A DNA stretch of 44,128 nucleotides from an uncultured Bacteroides sp. (GCA_949289345.1 CASENS010000023.1:1-44128), one strand, 5' to 3'. Numbered from the stretch's first letter, positions 34,795-43,997 are shown. The notes: generated by a model from the sequence alone, not told the origin. Made by a program: numbers and translations.

Positions 34795-36777
34795 TTAACC
34801 GTTCATGCTCAGCAGGAACTCGTCGTTATCTTTCGTTTTCTCCAATTTGTCTTTTACAAAATCCATCGCCTCAATGGGGTTCATGTCGGCCAAGTACTTA
34901 CGGAGTATCCACATGCGGTCCAGAGTCGTCTTATCCTGCAACAAGTCATCACGACGTGTACTTGAAGCCACAATGTTGACGGCTGGAAAAATACGTTTGT
35001 TGGACAAGTTACGATCCAGTTGCAACTCCATATTGCCCGTACCTTTGAACTCTTCAAAAATGACTTCGTCCATCTTCGACCCGGTATCAATCAGTGCCGT
35101 AGCCAGTATAGTCAACGAACCTCCTCCCTCGATGTTGCGCGCCGCACCGAAGAAGCGTTTGGGTTTGTGCAACGCATTGGCGTCCACACCGCCCGAGAGT
35201 ACTTTGCCCGATGCGGGAGACACGGTGTTATAGGCACGTGCCAAACGCGTGATGGAGTCGAGAAAAATCACCACGTCGTGTCCGCACTCTACCATACGCT
35301 TGGCTTTCTCCAACACGATGCCGGCAATCTTGACGTGACGTTCCGCCGGTTCGTCAAAAGTGGAAGCAATGACTTCCGCATTGACGGTACGTGCCATGTC
35401 TGTCACTTCTTCCGGGCGCTCGTCAATAAGCAGCATAATCATGTATACTTCCGGATGGTTGGCAGCAATGGCATTGGCTATATCCTTCATCAAGATGGTC
35501 TTACCTGTCTTTGGCTGGGCCACAATAAGTGCGCGCTGCCCTTTTCCGATAGGAGCGAACAAGTCTACCACACGTGCCGACAGCGAGTCGCTGTATCCGC
35601 CTTTGCACAACTTGAATTTTTCCTCCGGGAAAAGCGGGGTCAAATGCTCAAAGGGCACCCGATCGCGAATGAAAGCCGGATCTCGTCCGTTTATCTTCGA
35701 GACCTTCACCAAGGGGAAGTACTTTTCTCCTTCTTTAGGAGGACGGATTACACCTTCCACTACGTCACCGGTTTTCAAGCCGAACAATTTGATTTGCGAC
35801 TGCGACAGATAAATATCATCGGGCGAAGAAAGGTAATTGTAGTCGGAGGAGCGAAGGAAGCCGTAACCATCCTGCATGATTTCCAGTACTCCGCCACCCG
35901 TCAGTATATCGTCAAAATCGTACGTCTTCTCACGTTCGGCAGGCATTCGTTCCAGCAGGCCGGCGGGAGTGCGGTTTTCGGACGTGTTGGGATTGGGACG
36001 TTGTTGCTGGGTTACGGGACGTTGTCCGTTAGTGGCATTGGCGGTACCCGTATTGTCACGGCGAATGCGCGGACGGGGTTGCTGACCTTGTTGAGCCGCT
36101 TGTTTAGGTTGCGGATCCTGGGTGGGTGTTTCCACACGCGTGGCCTCAAACTTGCCTATCAGCTCGGACGGGAGTTCCGTTTTATCAACCGGCAAGTCTT
36201 CAATGGGTATAAACTCATCGCCCGCCTCAGCTTTCTGCAAGCTTTGTTCATTCACGGGCTTAGCTTCCGCAACGTCCTCAGTCTTCACTGGAACTTCAAC
36301 TTCGGCTTGAAGGTTGTTGTTTTCATCCTCTTTTTGAGTTGTTTCCGTCATCTGAACGGTTGTCGTGGCTTCCGTTTCATCCACCACTTTCACCTTACGC
36401 GGACGACCGGGTTTACGTTTTGGAGTGACCGGCTTATCCGTCGCGACCTCTGCTTCGACCGGCTTAGCAGCGGCAGGTTCGTCTCCTTGCCCCTTGTTTT
36501 GCGCGCCATTTTTTTCAGTTTTCCCTGTTGCGGGAGGAGTTGCCACATTTTCTTTCTTAGCGGCGGATTTAGAACGCTTCTGGCGTTCGGTTTTACGTTC
36601 CTCTTTCAACTTGTCCGCAGCCACTTTTTTCGTAGCTCCTGCGATGGCTTGCTCGTCCAATATTTTATATACGAGTTCTTCTTTTTTATACGAATCGGCT
36701 TTCTTGATACCTAATTCTTCAGCAATACCTTGCAGTTCCGACAAGCTTTTGTCGTTCAATTGAATAATGTTATACAT
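34795..36777 (-). CDS. rho: Transcription termination factor Rho with long disordered insertion
   Basis: A 660-residue Rho, versus 419 in E. coli. The N-terminal helical domain is residues ~1-45. A low-complexity insertion covers about 45-285: a Lys/Glu/Ala-rich part, an AT-hook-like KRKPGRPRK (about 119-128), an acidic part and a Gln/Asn/Pro/Arg-rich part. The RNA-binding cold-shock-like domain starts near 293 ([15 protein letters not shown]). The ATPase has Walker A QPKTGKT (421-427) and the later [11 protein letters not shown] and [10 protein letters not shown] (Q/R loop region). ATG at 36777 starts [11 protein letters not shown], as in relatives. From the literature, a B. thetaiotaomicron Rho insertion of this kind is reported to drive condensates needed for gut fitness; I cite that from memory. 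Confidence 0.96.
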   Translation of the reverse strand: MYNIIQLNDKSLSELQGIAEELGIKKADSYKKEELVYKILDEQAIAGATKKVAADKLKEERKTERQKRSKSAAKKENVATPPATGKTEKNGAQNKGQGDEPAAAKPVEAEVATDKPVTPKRKPGRPRKVKVVDETEATTTVQMTETTQKEDENNNLQAEVEVPVKTEDVAEAKPVNEQSLQKAEAGDEFIPIEDLPVDKTELPSELIGKFEATRVETPTQDPQPKQAAQQGQQPRPRIRRDNTGTANATNGQRPVTQQQRPNPNTSENRTPAGLLERMPAEREKTYDFDDILTGGGVLEIMQDGYGFLRSSDYNYLSSPDDIYLSQSQIKLFGLKTGDVVEGVIRPPKEGEKYFPLVKVSKINGRDPAFIRDRVPFEHLTPLFPEEKFKLCKGGYSDSLSARVVDLFAPIGKGQRALIVAQPKTGKTILMKDIANAIAANHPEVYMIMLLIDERPEEVTDMARTVNAEVIASTFDEPAERHVKIAGIVLEKAKRMVECGHDVVIFLDSITRLARAYNTVSPASGKVLSGGVDANALHKPKRFFGAARNIEGGGSLTILATALIDTGSKMDEVIFEEFKGTGNMELQLDRNLSNKRIFPAVNIVASSTRRDDLLQDKTTLDRMWILRKYLADMNPIEAMDFVKDKLEKTKDNDEFLLSMNG

Positions 36778-36922
36778 ATAGTTTGTGTATAGTTGATACT
36801 TTTTTAGGAAGGCAGACAGAAACATCACACAATCCTTGCCGATACTTGAAGCGCATCTGCCTTACACGAGATTTTATTGTTTTTTTATGGGATAATTTGA
36901 TTATTGAAGTGTTTCAACGCTG

Positions 36923-36930
36923 CAAAGGTA
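36923..36930 (-). promoter_or_regulatory. -7 box of rho, long leader
   Basis: TACCTTTG on the minus strand, 146 nt before the rho ATG, giving a long 5' leader. Rho genes are often autoregulated through a leader, but no clear structure was identified here. Confidence 0.45.
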
Positions 36931-36983
36931 ACAATTATTTTCTATTTGCTAAATATTTCGCCTTTTTTTTCCCAGAAAACGTG

Positions 36984-36991
36984 TATCTTTG
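36984..36991 (+). promoter_or_regulatory. -7 box of flavodoxin/ferredoxin gene
   Basis: TATCTTTG on the plus strand, 116 nt before the ATG at 37108. The leader contains GCCGTTT-C-AAACGGC (37012-37026), a small stem. Confidence 0.55.
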
Positions 36992-37011
36992 TTCGGTTTG
37001 GCAGGAATAAG

Positions 37012-37026
37012 GCCGTTTCAAACGGC
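37012..37026 (+). other. Small hairpin in 5' leader
   Basis: GCCGTTT (37012-37018) and AAACGGC (37020-37026) are complementary around a single base; the real loop would be about 5 nt. Possible regulatory leader element; may be chance. Confidence 0.3.
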
Positions 37027-37107
37027 GGGCATGGCCAACGCCTATCGGCTTAACTTCTTAACTGCTGATATCGTATAAACAGAATATGACTAACTATTTA
37101 TATAAGT

Positions 37108-37941
37108 ATGAACATAACAGAAATTCATCTGATTACCTTTTCACCCACGCATACATCCAAGAAGGTGGGCGAAGCCATTATGCGCGGTTTGGCAACGGGA
37201 ACGACAGTGATTGAAGACCTGACGCTGCCCGGTAACTTTCAAAAGGAACTGCCGGAACATGCATTGGCGGTCATTACAGTCCCTGTATATGGCGGGCGCG
37301 TAGCCCCACCAGCTTTGGCACGGCTGAAAGAAATACGGGGCAACCATACGCCAGCCGTCATCGCAGTGGTGTATGGCAACCGGGCTTACGAACACGCCTT
37401 GCAGGAATTGGACGCATTCGTCAGTTCCTTAGGCTTCCAGGTCATTGCGGGCGGGACATTCGTAGGCGAGCATTCGTACAGCACCGACCATTACCCTATT
37501 GCGCAGGGACGTCCGGATGAGGACGACTTGGCGTATGCCGAACTCTTCGGAAAAAAAATACAAGCTAAGATAGCGAATGCCAACGACCGTGAACACCTGT
37601 ACGGAGTGGACGTGAAACGCATCCGGCGCCCGCACCAGCCGTTTTTTCCCTTACTGCGTTTCCTGCATAAGGTGGTGAAGTTCCGTAAGAGTGGCGGCAC
37701 TCTGCCCCGCACGCCTCAGACTGACGCCGGCCGTTGCACCCATTGCGGCCTCTGCGCATCGCACTGTCCAGTAGGAGCCATCACACAAGGGGACGAATGC
37801 CACACCCATCCAGGAAAGTGTATCCGTTGTTGTGCTTGCGTAAAAGACTGTCCGCAAAAAGCACGCACGTTCGACACACCTTTCGCCGCTATGCTGAGCG
37901 AATGCTTCCGCCGCCCTAAAGAGAACCGGATTATTCTTTAA
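37108..37941 (+). CDS. EFR1-type flavodoxin/ferredoxin fusion protein
   Basis: A 277-residue cytoplasmic electron-transfer protein. The N-terminal half is flavodoxin-like (FSPTHTSKKVGEAI, residues ~11-24, the FMN phosphate loop; TVPVYGGRVAPPALARL). The C-terminal half (~205-260) has two 4Fe-4S sites: C-x2-C-x2-C-x3-CP in CTHCGLCASHCPVGAI, and CIRCCACVKDCPQKA. This is the EFR1 family layout. The partner is unknown. Its last 11 bp overlap the 3' end of tilS, transcribed from the other strand, so the two genes converge. Confidence 0.9.
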   Translation: MNITEIHLITFSPTHTSKKVGEAIMRGLATGTTVIEDLTLPGNFQKELPEHALAVITVPVYGGRVAPPALARLKEIRGNHTPAVIAVVYGNRAYEHALQELDAFVSSLGFQVIAGGTFVGEHSYSTDHYPIAQGRPDEDDLAYAELFGKKIQAKIANANDREHLYGVDVKRIRRPHQPFFPLLRFLHKVVKFRKSGGTLPRTPQTDAGRCTHCGLCASHCPVGAITQGDECHTHPGKCIRCCACVKDCPQKARTFDTPFAAMLSECFRRPKENRIIL

Positions 37942-39214
37942 TCCACTCGATGACAGTCACCCGCCGGGTCTGTCCATCCACCTTGAAGCGATTATCTGTC
38001 CGCTCTCCCACCAGCCAGATGATGTCGCCGCCACAGCACAACACCCACTGGCAGCGTTTCCGAAAGAGGGAATACTTGCGGTCGGTCAGGTAATCGCTTA
38101 TTTTTTTCTTTCCCTTCATGCCGAAAGGCACAAACACGTCGCCCGGCCTCCACAACCGCAAACTGAACCCGCCACGCAACTTGTCCGTGTCGAAACAAGC
38201 CCTATACGTATCACGCGGAATGACGAAAGACGCATCATAAGGGTACTCCGTCCACTTCAGCCGGGGAGGATGAGACGCATTCGCCCCTTCCTTCTTTTGG
38301 ACAAGCAGCCGGTCACGATCCTTCACCACACACCAGTCTCCTGCCTCAAACATCCGCCCTGGCTGTCCGGTGCAGGCACGGAATATGTCGTCCACCTGCG
38401 CTTTGTTAAATCCCAACGGATGAAGCGTTTCAAACAATACCGTCTGCGGAGACACTTCATCGAACAAGGCGTCTATCCGTATGCCTTCGCCATCGCACAC
38501 CCGTCGTTTCGCCTCCTCGATACACACATTATAGATTGCGGCGGCTTCGTCCAAACGGGCGGCAGTACCAAGCAGGCAACGACGCGCCGAAGGATTGATT
38601 TCCTCCATCAAAGGCAACAGACGCAAGCGGATCTTGTTGCGCATATATTCATCCTGCAGGTTCGTGCTGTCGGTCACGTAAGATTGCCCTTTCCGTTTCA
38701 GATAGCACACAATGTCCGCTCTGTCCAGACAAAGCAACGGACGCACCACATAACCATTGCGCGGACGTATGCCCCTCAAGCCATTGATGCCCGTTCCCCG
38801 GAGCATGTTCAGCAGAAAAGTCTCAATGCTATCGTCCACATGATGAGCCACGGCAACTGCCTGTGCGCCAATTTCCTTCCGCACTTGCTCAAACCAGGTA
38901 TAACGCAATTCGCGCGCCGCCATCTCAATGGACAAGCGATGTGAGGAAGCATACTCCTGCGTATTAAAACAAGTCACGTGCAAAGGCACCTCACACTCCC
39001 GACATAGCCTGCGCACAAACTCCTCGTCCCTGTCCGACTCCGCCCCCCGCAAACGGAAATTGCAATGAGCCGCCTCACAAGCATAACCCAACTCTTGAAG
39101 CATCAGCAACAAGGCCACCGAGTCGGCACCGCCACTCAAAGCCACCAGCACCTTTCCGTCCTTCTCCAACAGACGTTGTGCCTCTATATACCGTTCGACT
39201 GTCTTTTTTTCCAT
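37931..39214 (-). CDS. tilS: tRNA(Ile)-lysidine synthase
   Basis: A 427-residue enzyme that changes C34 of tRNA-Ile(CAU) to lysidine, so that it reads AUA. The PP-loop ATPase motif is ALSGGADSVALL (residues 25-36; S27GGADS32). The AHCNFRLRGAESDRDE and VAVAHHVDDSIETFLLNML motifs are typical. A C-terminal TilS domain follows (LWRPGDVFVPFGMKGKKKISDYL). ATG at 39214 is chosen over a 28-residue upstream extension; a TATCTTTG box ends 5 nt before this ATG, consistent with a leaderless mRNA. Its 3' end overlaps the flavodoxin/ferredoxin gene by 11 bp. Confidence 0.95.
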   Translation of the reverse strand: MEKKTVERYIEAQRLLEKDGKVLVALSGGADSVALLLMLQELGYACEAAHCNFRLRGAESDRDEEFVRRLCRECEVPLHVTCFNTQEYASSHRLSIEMAARELRYTWFEQVRKEIGAQAVAVAHHVDDSIETFLLNMLRGTGINGLRGIRPRNGYVVRPLLCLDRADIVCYLKRKGQSYVTDSTNLQDEYMRNKIRLRLLPLMEEINPSARRCLLGTAARLDEAAAIYNVCIEEAKRRVCDGEGIRIDALFDEVSPQTVLFETLHPLGFNKAQVDDIFRACTGQPGRMFEAGDWCVVKDRDRLLVQKKEGANASHPPRLKWTEYPYDASFVIPRDTYRACFDTDKLRGGFSLRLWRPGDVFVPFGMKGKKKISDYLTDRKYSLFRKRCQWVLCCGGDIIWLVGERTDNRFKVDGQTRRVTVIEWIKE

Positions 39215-39219
39215 GCGGA

Positions 39220-39227
39220 CAAAGATA
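39220..39227 (-). promoter_or_regulatory. -7 box of tilS, 5 nt before ATG
   Basis: TATCTTTG on the minus strand, separated from the ATG by TCCGC only. Transcription would start on or next to the ATG. The stretch 39228-39439 shows no other gene. Confidence 0.6.
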
Positions 39228-39439
39228 CGCCATTCCCGCATACCGTCCTCACACATAGCGTCATTTTTTTGCCACGCGAAACATAAAATGGAACTCACCC
39301 GACGAATGCGCGGGCAAGCGATGATGCCGTCTGTGCGGAAGTCATGTACGTGTCACCCCCCTCCTACCCCGCTCCACCGCATTTTGCCAAATAATGCTTT
39401 TCTAAATGATACTTTGCTTCAACCGTCATGGAAGCAAGA

Positions 39440-39631
39440 TCAAATAGCCATATAAGTAAGGTTAAATGGCTGCAGAAGCTTACTTACTTTTTTCATCTTC
39501 TGTTTTGGCAAATTGCGGACATTCAACGTTACCGCGCCATCCGAAAAACCGCGACAGGCAGACAGGATGCAAGGGAAGGGGCGCAAAAGATGAAGCTTTG
39601 AGACATTTACTGAATATCCCTTCTTAATCAT
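39440..39631 (-). CDS. Possible 63-residue ORF, uncertain
   Basis: A short frame on the minus strand that starts 8 bp inside the 3' end of the PepSY-like gene. The product is basic and hydrophobic in patches, with VSKLHLLRPFPCILSACRGF and ending KLLQPFNLTYMAI. No domain, signal peptide or paralogue can be assigned. The overlap at its start could mean coupling, or the frame may be chance. The region may also be a dispersed intergenic element; that could only be told by a genome search. Confidence 0.25.
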   Translation of the reverse strand: MIKKGYSVNVSKLHLLRPFPCILSACRGFSDGAVTLNVRNLPKQKMKKVSKLLQPFNLTYMAI

Positions 39632-40061
39632 CTATATCAATCAACTGCCCATTCTTATTAAACGTCAATCCCAAATGATTGCTCAATTCCACTTCCACTT
39701 CGCCCCGGTCACGCTCTATTTTATGATAAGTAACGCCCGGATACTGGGCGTCTACAAATTCCCTTACATATAAAGGTATCAGTTCCAAAGGCAAAACATT
39801 GCGCTTGCCATCCACCTCTTCCCAATTACCTTTCCCGTCAAACTCAATCTTGGTACGGTCGGTCATCACGACCTCATACTTCTTGGAAAGGAACTCACTT
39901 TCAACTTTTATATAGGAAATCTGCTTGTCACCGAAATACTGTTTCAGAAAGGTTTGAGCGGCCGCAGGGAGTTCCTTAGGATTCATCGTAATTACATCTC
40001 TGGCAAACGAAACCTGCATCGTCACCATCATCGCTACCAATGCAACAATAATCTTCTTCAT
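39624..40061 (-). CDS. Secreted PepSY-like domain protein
   Basis: A 145-residue exported protein. Signal peptide covers residues 1-20 (MKKIIVALVAMMVTMQVSFA). Two PepSY-like repeats follow: one with KELPAAAQTFLKQYFGDKQISYIKVE and one with LIPLYVREFVDAQYPGVTYHKIER. This is the PepSY-like/beta-lactamase-inhibitor-like family found in Bacteroides, usually near two-component systems. ATG at 40061 is used instead of a start four codons upstream. It lies 91 bp downstream of the histidine kinase gene; a periplasmic modulator role is plausible but not shown. Confidence 0.85.
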   Translation of the reverse strand: MKKIIVALVAMMVTMQVSFARDVITMNPKELPAAAQTFLKQYFGDKQISYIKVESEFLSKKYEVVMTDRTKIEFDGKGNWEEVDGKRNVLPLELIPLYVREFVDAQYPGVTYHKIERDRGEVEVELSNHLGLTFNKNGQLIDIDD

Positions 40062-40152
40062 ATATTCAATCATTTTTAAATGTTATTACGATGCAAAATA
40101 ATGACCCAAAATTGGAAGAATATAGGAAAAACAGGACATTCTCCAGACTTTT

Positions 40153-41427
40153 TCACTCTTTAACAAGAGAAAAGACATGCATGTTTTCTTCCCAACGGTA
40201 GGTCAGATTAAGTGAATAGTTGGATGCAATGGCGAAACTAATAGCCAACCCCAGCCCCGTAGATTCCTTCTTACGATCTACACTATGAGCAAAACGATGA
40301 AACAACTTTTGCTCGTCCAAAGGCGTGTCACCACTATTGCGCACCACAAGTGATATAGGTGTAGTCTCCACCTTGAGCCATCCATTTTCCTTATTGTGTA
40401 ACATGGCGTTTTTCACCAGATTGGTCACCAGGATATGCACTAACGACGCATTGGCGTGAATTATAAAAGGTGCCTTACCCTTTATCCGTTCCAACACAAT
40501 GTGCTTATGTTCATAGATGTCAGTCAAATCGGGCAACAACTCATCCAATATGTCATCTACCGACACATCCTCCGCTTCCGTATATTGTCCATTCTCTATA
40601 CGTGAAAGCAATAACAATGCTTTATTTAATTTCACCGCACGCCCCAATGTTGAATATATGGCATCCAGTTCCTGAAGCTGGACTTCGGTCAAAGTTTCGT
40701 TTTCAGCCATCAACTCCAATTTGCCACGGGCTATGGCTAATGGAGTCTGCAATTCATGCGAAGCGTTTTCTATAAATTGTTTCTGTTCCTCGTATGCTTT
40801 CCGGCTGCGCTGTGCCATGTTGTAAGCCACATCTCCTAACACACGGAATTCGCGTATATCGGTCATATTGTCAATCGGAGGCACTTCCGTTCCCGGATGC
40901 AGATGCTGAAGCCATTCCACCAACCGGTTTAACGGTTTAAATATTTTCCTTAATATCAAGCGGATGCCGACGGTTGTACAACAAAGGAACAAAACAAACA
41001 GAGCAACCAGATACCAAAACATGGCCCGCACCATATCATCCCGTTCCAAAGTGGAAATCATCAGCTCCAGTTCATAAAATTGCCCGCCGGGCATACGGAA
41101 TGCCGTACGGTACACACGCACAGGTTCGTTCTCATCCTCACTCTCTACATACACATACGAATCATAAAATGTATCACGATAGTTTTCACCCTCCTCCACC
41201 GAAATGGGGTGAAAATAATAGAATGACATCAGATTACCTTCCGTTTCCAACACGCTGGCGTCATAGAGCGCGTTGTTAATAATGATTTGCGCATAATTCT
41301 CCAGCGTATCGTCTGTTTCATCCATCACTTCATAAATAATGGTGTAATAGAACAATATGCCCCATACGGCCATCAGTCCCAAGAGCCATAGAGAGAGCTT
41401 GCGATAGGTGTAGTGCAACAGTTTCAT
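40153..41427 (-). CDS. Sensor histidine kinase
   Basis: A 424-residue kinase. TM1 lies at residues ~11-30 and TM2 at ~135-159, with a ~105-residue acidic periplasmic sensor between. HAMP-like linker ~160-208. The H-box is NASHELQTPLA with phospho-acceptor H224. The ATP domain has LVTNLVKNAMLHN (N-box), VVRNSGDTPLDE, and STGLGLAIS (G2). It phosphorylates the OmpR-type regulator, whose stop overlaps its start by 4 bp. The signal is unknown; the downstream PepSY-like protein may be part of the pathway. Confidence 0.95.
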   Translation of the reverse strand: MKLLHYTYRKLSLWLLGLMAVWGILFYYTIIYEVMDETDDTLENYAQIIINNALYDASVLETEGNLMSFYYFHPISVEEGENYRDTFYDSYVYVESEDENEPVRVYRTAFRMPGGQFYELELMISTLERDDMVRAMFWYLVALFVLFLCCTTVGIRLILRKIFKPLNRLVEWLQHLHPGTEVPPIDNMTDIREFRVLGDVAYNMAQRSRKAYEEQKQFIENASHELQTPLAIARGKLELMAENETLTEVQLQELDAIYSTLGRAVKLNKALLLLSRIENGQYTEAEDVSVDDILDELLPDLTDIYEHKHIVLERIKGKAPFIIHANASLVHILVTNLVKNAMLHNKENGWLKVETTPISLVVRNSGDTPLDEQKLFHRFAHSVDRKKESTGLGLAISFAIASNYSLNLTYRWEENMHVFSLVKE

Positions 41428-42101
41428 ACTTCCGAAAGCTTGTATCCAAATCCATATACCGCTTTCACCTCCACCGTAGCGCCAGCCAGCTTCAATTTCT
41501 TGCGCAGGTTCTTCACTTGTGAATAGATAAAATCCAACGAATCGGCCTGATCAATGTTGTCTCCCCAAACGGATTCCGCCAAACTCATTTTATTGATAAC
41601 CCGATTGGGATTAACCACGAAATAATACAGCAGATCGAACTCCTTCCGGTTCAGTTGCAAAGGCTTCCCATCCACTTCGGCCTGCCGTTTGTCGGGATAT
41701 AAAGTCAGATTTCCCGTCTTTACGCTGACATCTCCATTGTTCTGTCTGCGGCGGATAAGCGATTTTACACGAGCGTTTAATTCAGCCAAATGAAACGGCT
41801 TGGTCAAGTAGTCATCCGCTCCCAGCTCCAACCCGTCCACCTTGTCATCCAATGAATCCTTAGCCGATATGATAAGTACGCTATCACTTCGGCGAAGGCG
41901 TTTCAATTCACGCAACAAATCAAGGCCACTTCCTCCCGGCAACATGATGTCCAGCAGAATGCAATCATAGTCATAATCGTTGATTTTATCAAACGCCGCA
42001 TGAAAATCAGCGGCACTTTCTACGACAAACTTCTCTTTCTGGAGCGATGCGCAGATTGTTTCACGCAAATCTCGCTCATCTTCTACTATTAATATCTTCA
42101 T
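41424..42101 (-). CDS. OmpR-family response regulator
   Basis: A 225-residue regulator. Receiver domain 1-120: acidic pair E7/D8, phospho-acceptor D51 in LLDIMLPGG, S79 in IISAKD and K101 in LTKPFH. The winged-helix DNA-binding domain (~130-225) has the OmpR pattern LTLYPDKRQAEVDGKPLQLNRKEFDLL and VKAVYGFGYKL. ATG at 42101 starts MKILIVEDE; seven extra upstream codons are ignored because a TAGCTTTG box ends 5 nt before this ATG. It is the first gene of the RR-HK-PepSY unit. Confidence 0.95.
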   Translation of the reverse strand: MKILIVEDERDLRETICASLQKEKFVVESAADFHAAFDKINDYDYDCILLDIMLPGGSGLDLLRELKRLRRSDSVLIISAKDSLDDKVDGLELGADDYLTKPFHLAELNARVKSLIRRRQNNGDVSVKTGNLTLYPDKRQAEVDGKPLQLNRKEFDLLYYFVVNPNRVINKMSLAESVWGDNIDQADSLDFIYSQVKNLRKKLKLAGATVEVKAVYGFGYKLSEV

Positions 42102-42106
42102 GGCAA

Positions 42107-42114
42107 CAAAGCTA
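42107..42114 (-). promoter_or_regulatory. -7 box of response regulator, 5 nt before ATG
   Basis: TAGCTTTG on the minus strand, then TTGCC and the ATG. It fits TAnnTTTG and again implies a leaderless message. Confidence 0.5.
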
Positions 42115-42170
42115 CAATACAAAGTTGGAAAAAAACTGTAACGAAGCCCCCGAAACGTGGGTTGGTTTCA

Positions 42171-43871
42171 CTATCCGGCCGTCCGAACCGCTTCAACCGT
42201 ATCTTGCGGAGCACTGAGCATGGCCTTGTATCTGGCCGGATCCATAAGAATCTCTATCGCCTTTTTCAAGTCCGCATCATCTTTCAGTTGTTCGATGATG
42301 CCTCCCCGTTGGTAATAATAACGTTTGACGATTTCGATGGCAATCATTGGCTTGATGTCTTTGGCAAAATAGGTCAAATCGTGCTCTAAATTATGCTGCA
42401 ATTTTTTTTCCAATGCGTCAAACTCTGCGGAAGCGTCCTTTAGGTAGCCTTCAAATTCAGCCATTTCTTTCAAATTTTTCAACATCTTTTCGGTCTGCTG
42501 GTCATATTTGAAGTCTGAATCTTTCACCAGCTTTATAAAGTCCGCATAATCGGCATCCGTAATCTGAAAATCTTCGGGCGGTGCGATGGTGTCATGCTTT
42601 AGGCAATACTGGGTGGCGTAATCGAATATCAGATTGTCATTGACCAGATAGAAGAGAATATTGGGAAGCTTTTCCTGCTCTACTACAATGTCCGGAGTTA
42701 CACCTCCTCCATCACGCACTATACGTCCGGCTGCCGTGTGGAACACCGTGGTCAGGCTGTCCGGTATACGTCCTACGCTTCCGTCCTCATTACGATGCTG
42801 GTAGTCTATGGCTTGCACGCAACGGCCGCTGGGAATGTAATACTTCGAGGTGGTAACTTTCATCACACCACCGTAAGGCAGGTTGCGTGTGGTCTGTACC
42901 AATCCCTTGCCATAAGTACGATTACCTACAATGACCGCCCGGTCAAAATCCTGGAAAGAGCCGGCCAAAATTTCCGACGCAGATGCCGTATTGCTGTTAA
43001 CCAGCACTGCCAAAGGTATATCGAGGTCTATCGGTTCACGCAAAGTCTTGTAGGCCATTCCTGCCTGCTTCAATTTTCCACGGGTGGTAACCAAAGTTTT
43101 TCCTCGTGGGAGAAAATAATTGGCAATGTCTACAGCTTCGTCCAGCAAGCCTCCACCATTATTACGCAAGTCTATTATTAAAGAGGTGATGCCTTGCTCC
43201 TTCAAATCCAGCAGGGCTTGCTTGAATTCTTTTGCCGGAGAACCGGAGAATGTGCTCAGATTGATGTAGCCGATGTTATTTTCCAACTTCGCATAATAGG
43301 GAATGATAGGCAATTCAATGGGGCGTCGTACAAGTTCAAACTCCAAAGGCTCCTGCACACCGGGGCGCTGTACCTTCAGCTTGAAACTGGTTCCAGCCTG
43401 CCCGCGTAACATTTCGCTTATTTCCTGGTTGTTTTTTCCTGCCAGATCTTTTCCGTCTATGGCCATCAGGATATCTCCAGCCTTAAGCCCCGCCTTGTCG
43501 GCTGGCATGCCTTCATAGGGTTCACCTATCATGGAGCGTTTCAGCTTCGTATTCCATGTGATGATGGACCCAATGCCTCCGTAAGTGTTCTTCAGCATCT
43601 GCTCCAGTTCGCTTTGGTCATCTTCCGGGAAATAGTTCGTGTATGGGTCGAGACTGTACAGCATGGCGTCAATACCCTGGCGTACTATTTTGTCCGCATC
43701 TATCGTGTCCACGTAGAACATGTCCAGCTCTTTCACCACGGAGTTGAATATGTCCATGTTCTTAGCCAATTTAAAGCTATGGTCATCTCCACGTTCAAAA
43801 CTCAGCAGAATACCTGCCGCCAGCACCACTCCTGCGAGGGCCATCCAGCGTAATTTTACCAATCCTTTCAT
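42171..43871 (-). CDS. ctpA: C-terminal processing protease, S41 family
   Basis: A 566-residue periplasmic protease. An N-terminal membrane anchor is at residues ~8-24 (LRWMALAGVVLAAGILL). A PDZ domain spans about 95-180 (AGLKAGDILMAIDGKDL). The catalytic pair is S297 in NTASASEI and K322 in TYGKGLVQT, 25 residues apart as in E. coli Tsp (S430/K455). DLRNNGGG (234-241) is the oxyanion region. Bacteroides copies carry a longer C-terminal helical tail, seen here after ~430. ATG at 43871 is preferred over an upstream frame to 43940. The leader holds a hairpin (43923-43951). Confidence 0.93.
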   Translation of the reverse strand: MKGLVKLRWMALAGVVLAAGILLSFERGDDHSFKLAKNMDIFNSVVKELDMFYVDTIDADKIVRQGIDAMLYSLDPYTNYFPEDDQSELEQMLKNTYGGIGSIITWNTKLKRSMIGEPYEGMPADKAGLKAGDILMAIDGKDLAGKNNQEISEMLRGQAGTSFKLKVQRPGVQEPLEFELVRRPIELPIIPYYAKLENNIGYINLSTFSGSPAKEFKQALLDLKEQGITSLIIDLRNNGGGLLDEAVDIANYFLPRGKTLVTTRGKLKQAGMAYKTLREPIDLDIPLAVLVNSNTASASEILAGSFQDFDRAVIVGNRTYGKGLVQTTRNLPYGGVMKVTTSKYYIPSGRCVQAIDYQHRNEDGSVGRIPDSLTTVFHTAAGRIVRDGGGVTPDIVVEQEKLPNILFYLVNDNLIFDYATQYCLKHDTIAPPEDFQITDADYADFIKLVKDSDFKYDQQTEKMLKNLKEMAEFEGYLKDASAEFDALEKKLQHNLEHDLTYFAKDIKPMIAIEIVKRYYYQRGGIIEQLKDDADLKKAIEILMDPARYKAMLSAPQDTVEAVRTAG

Positions 43872-43922
43872 TTTATCTTTTGTTATATATATAATTAATG
43901 TATAATCAATTTTTGCAAAGCT

Positions 43923-43951
43923 CCCGCTTTTGCGAAGCAAAAACCGGCGGG
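43923..43951 (-). other. Hairpin in the leader of the S41 protease gene
   Basis: CCCGC-TTTTGC (43923-43933), loop GAA, GCAAAA (43937-43942), a 4-nt bulge, GCGGG (43947-43951): about 11 bp of stem. It lies in the 5' untranslated region, about 50-80 nt upstream of the ATG. Confidence 0.55.
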
Positions 43952-43997
43952 AAATGCCTCAAAGCAAATATTTCGCTTTTTCTTCGATTTTTTTCTG

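Noticed and set aside
37087-37215. Short upstream frame (MTNYLYKY...) before the flavodoxin/ferredoxin gene
   Set aside because: It runs out of frame into the main gene and shows no conserved features; weak as a leader peptide.
39215-39298. N-terminal extension of tilS
   Set aside because: The family N-terminus begins at MEKKTVERY, and the -7 box at 39220-39227 lies within the would-be extension.
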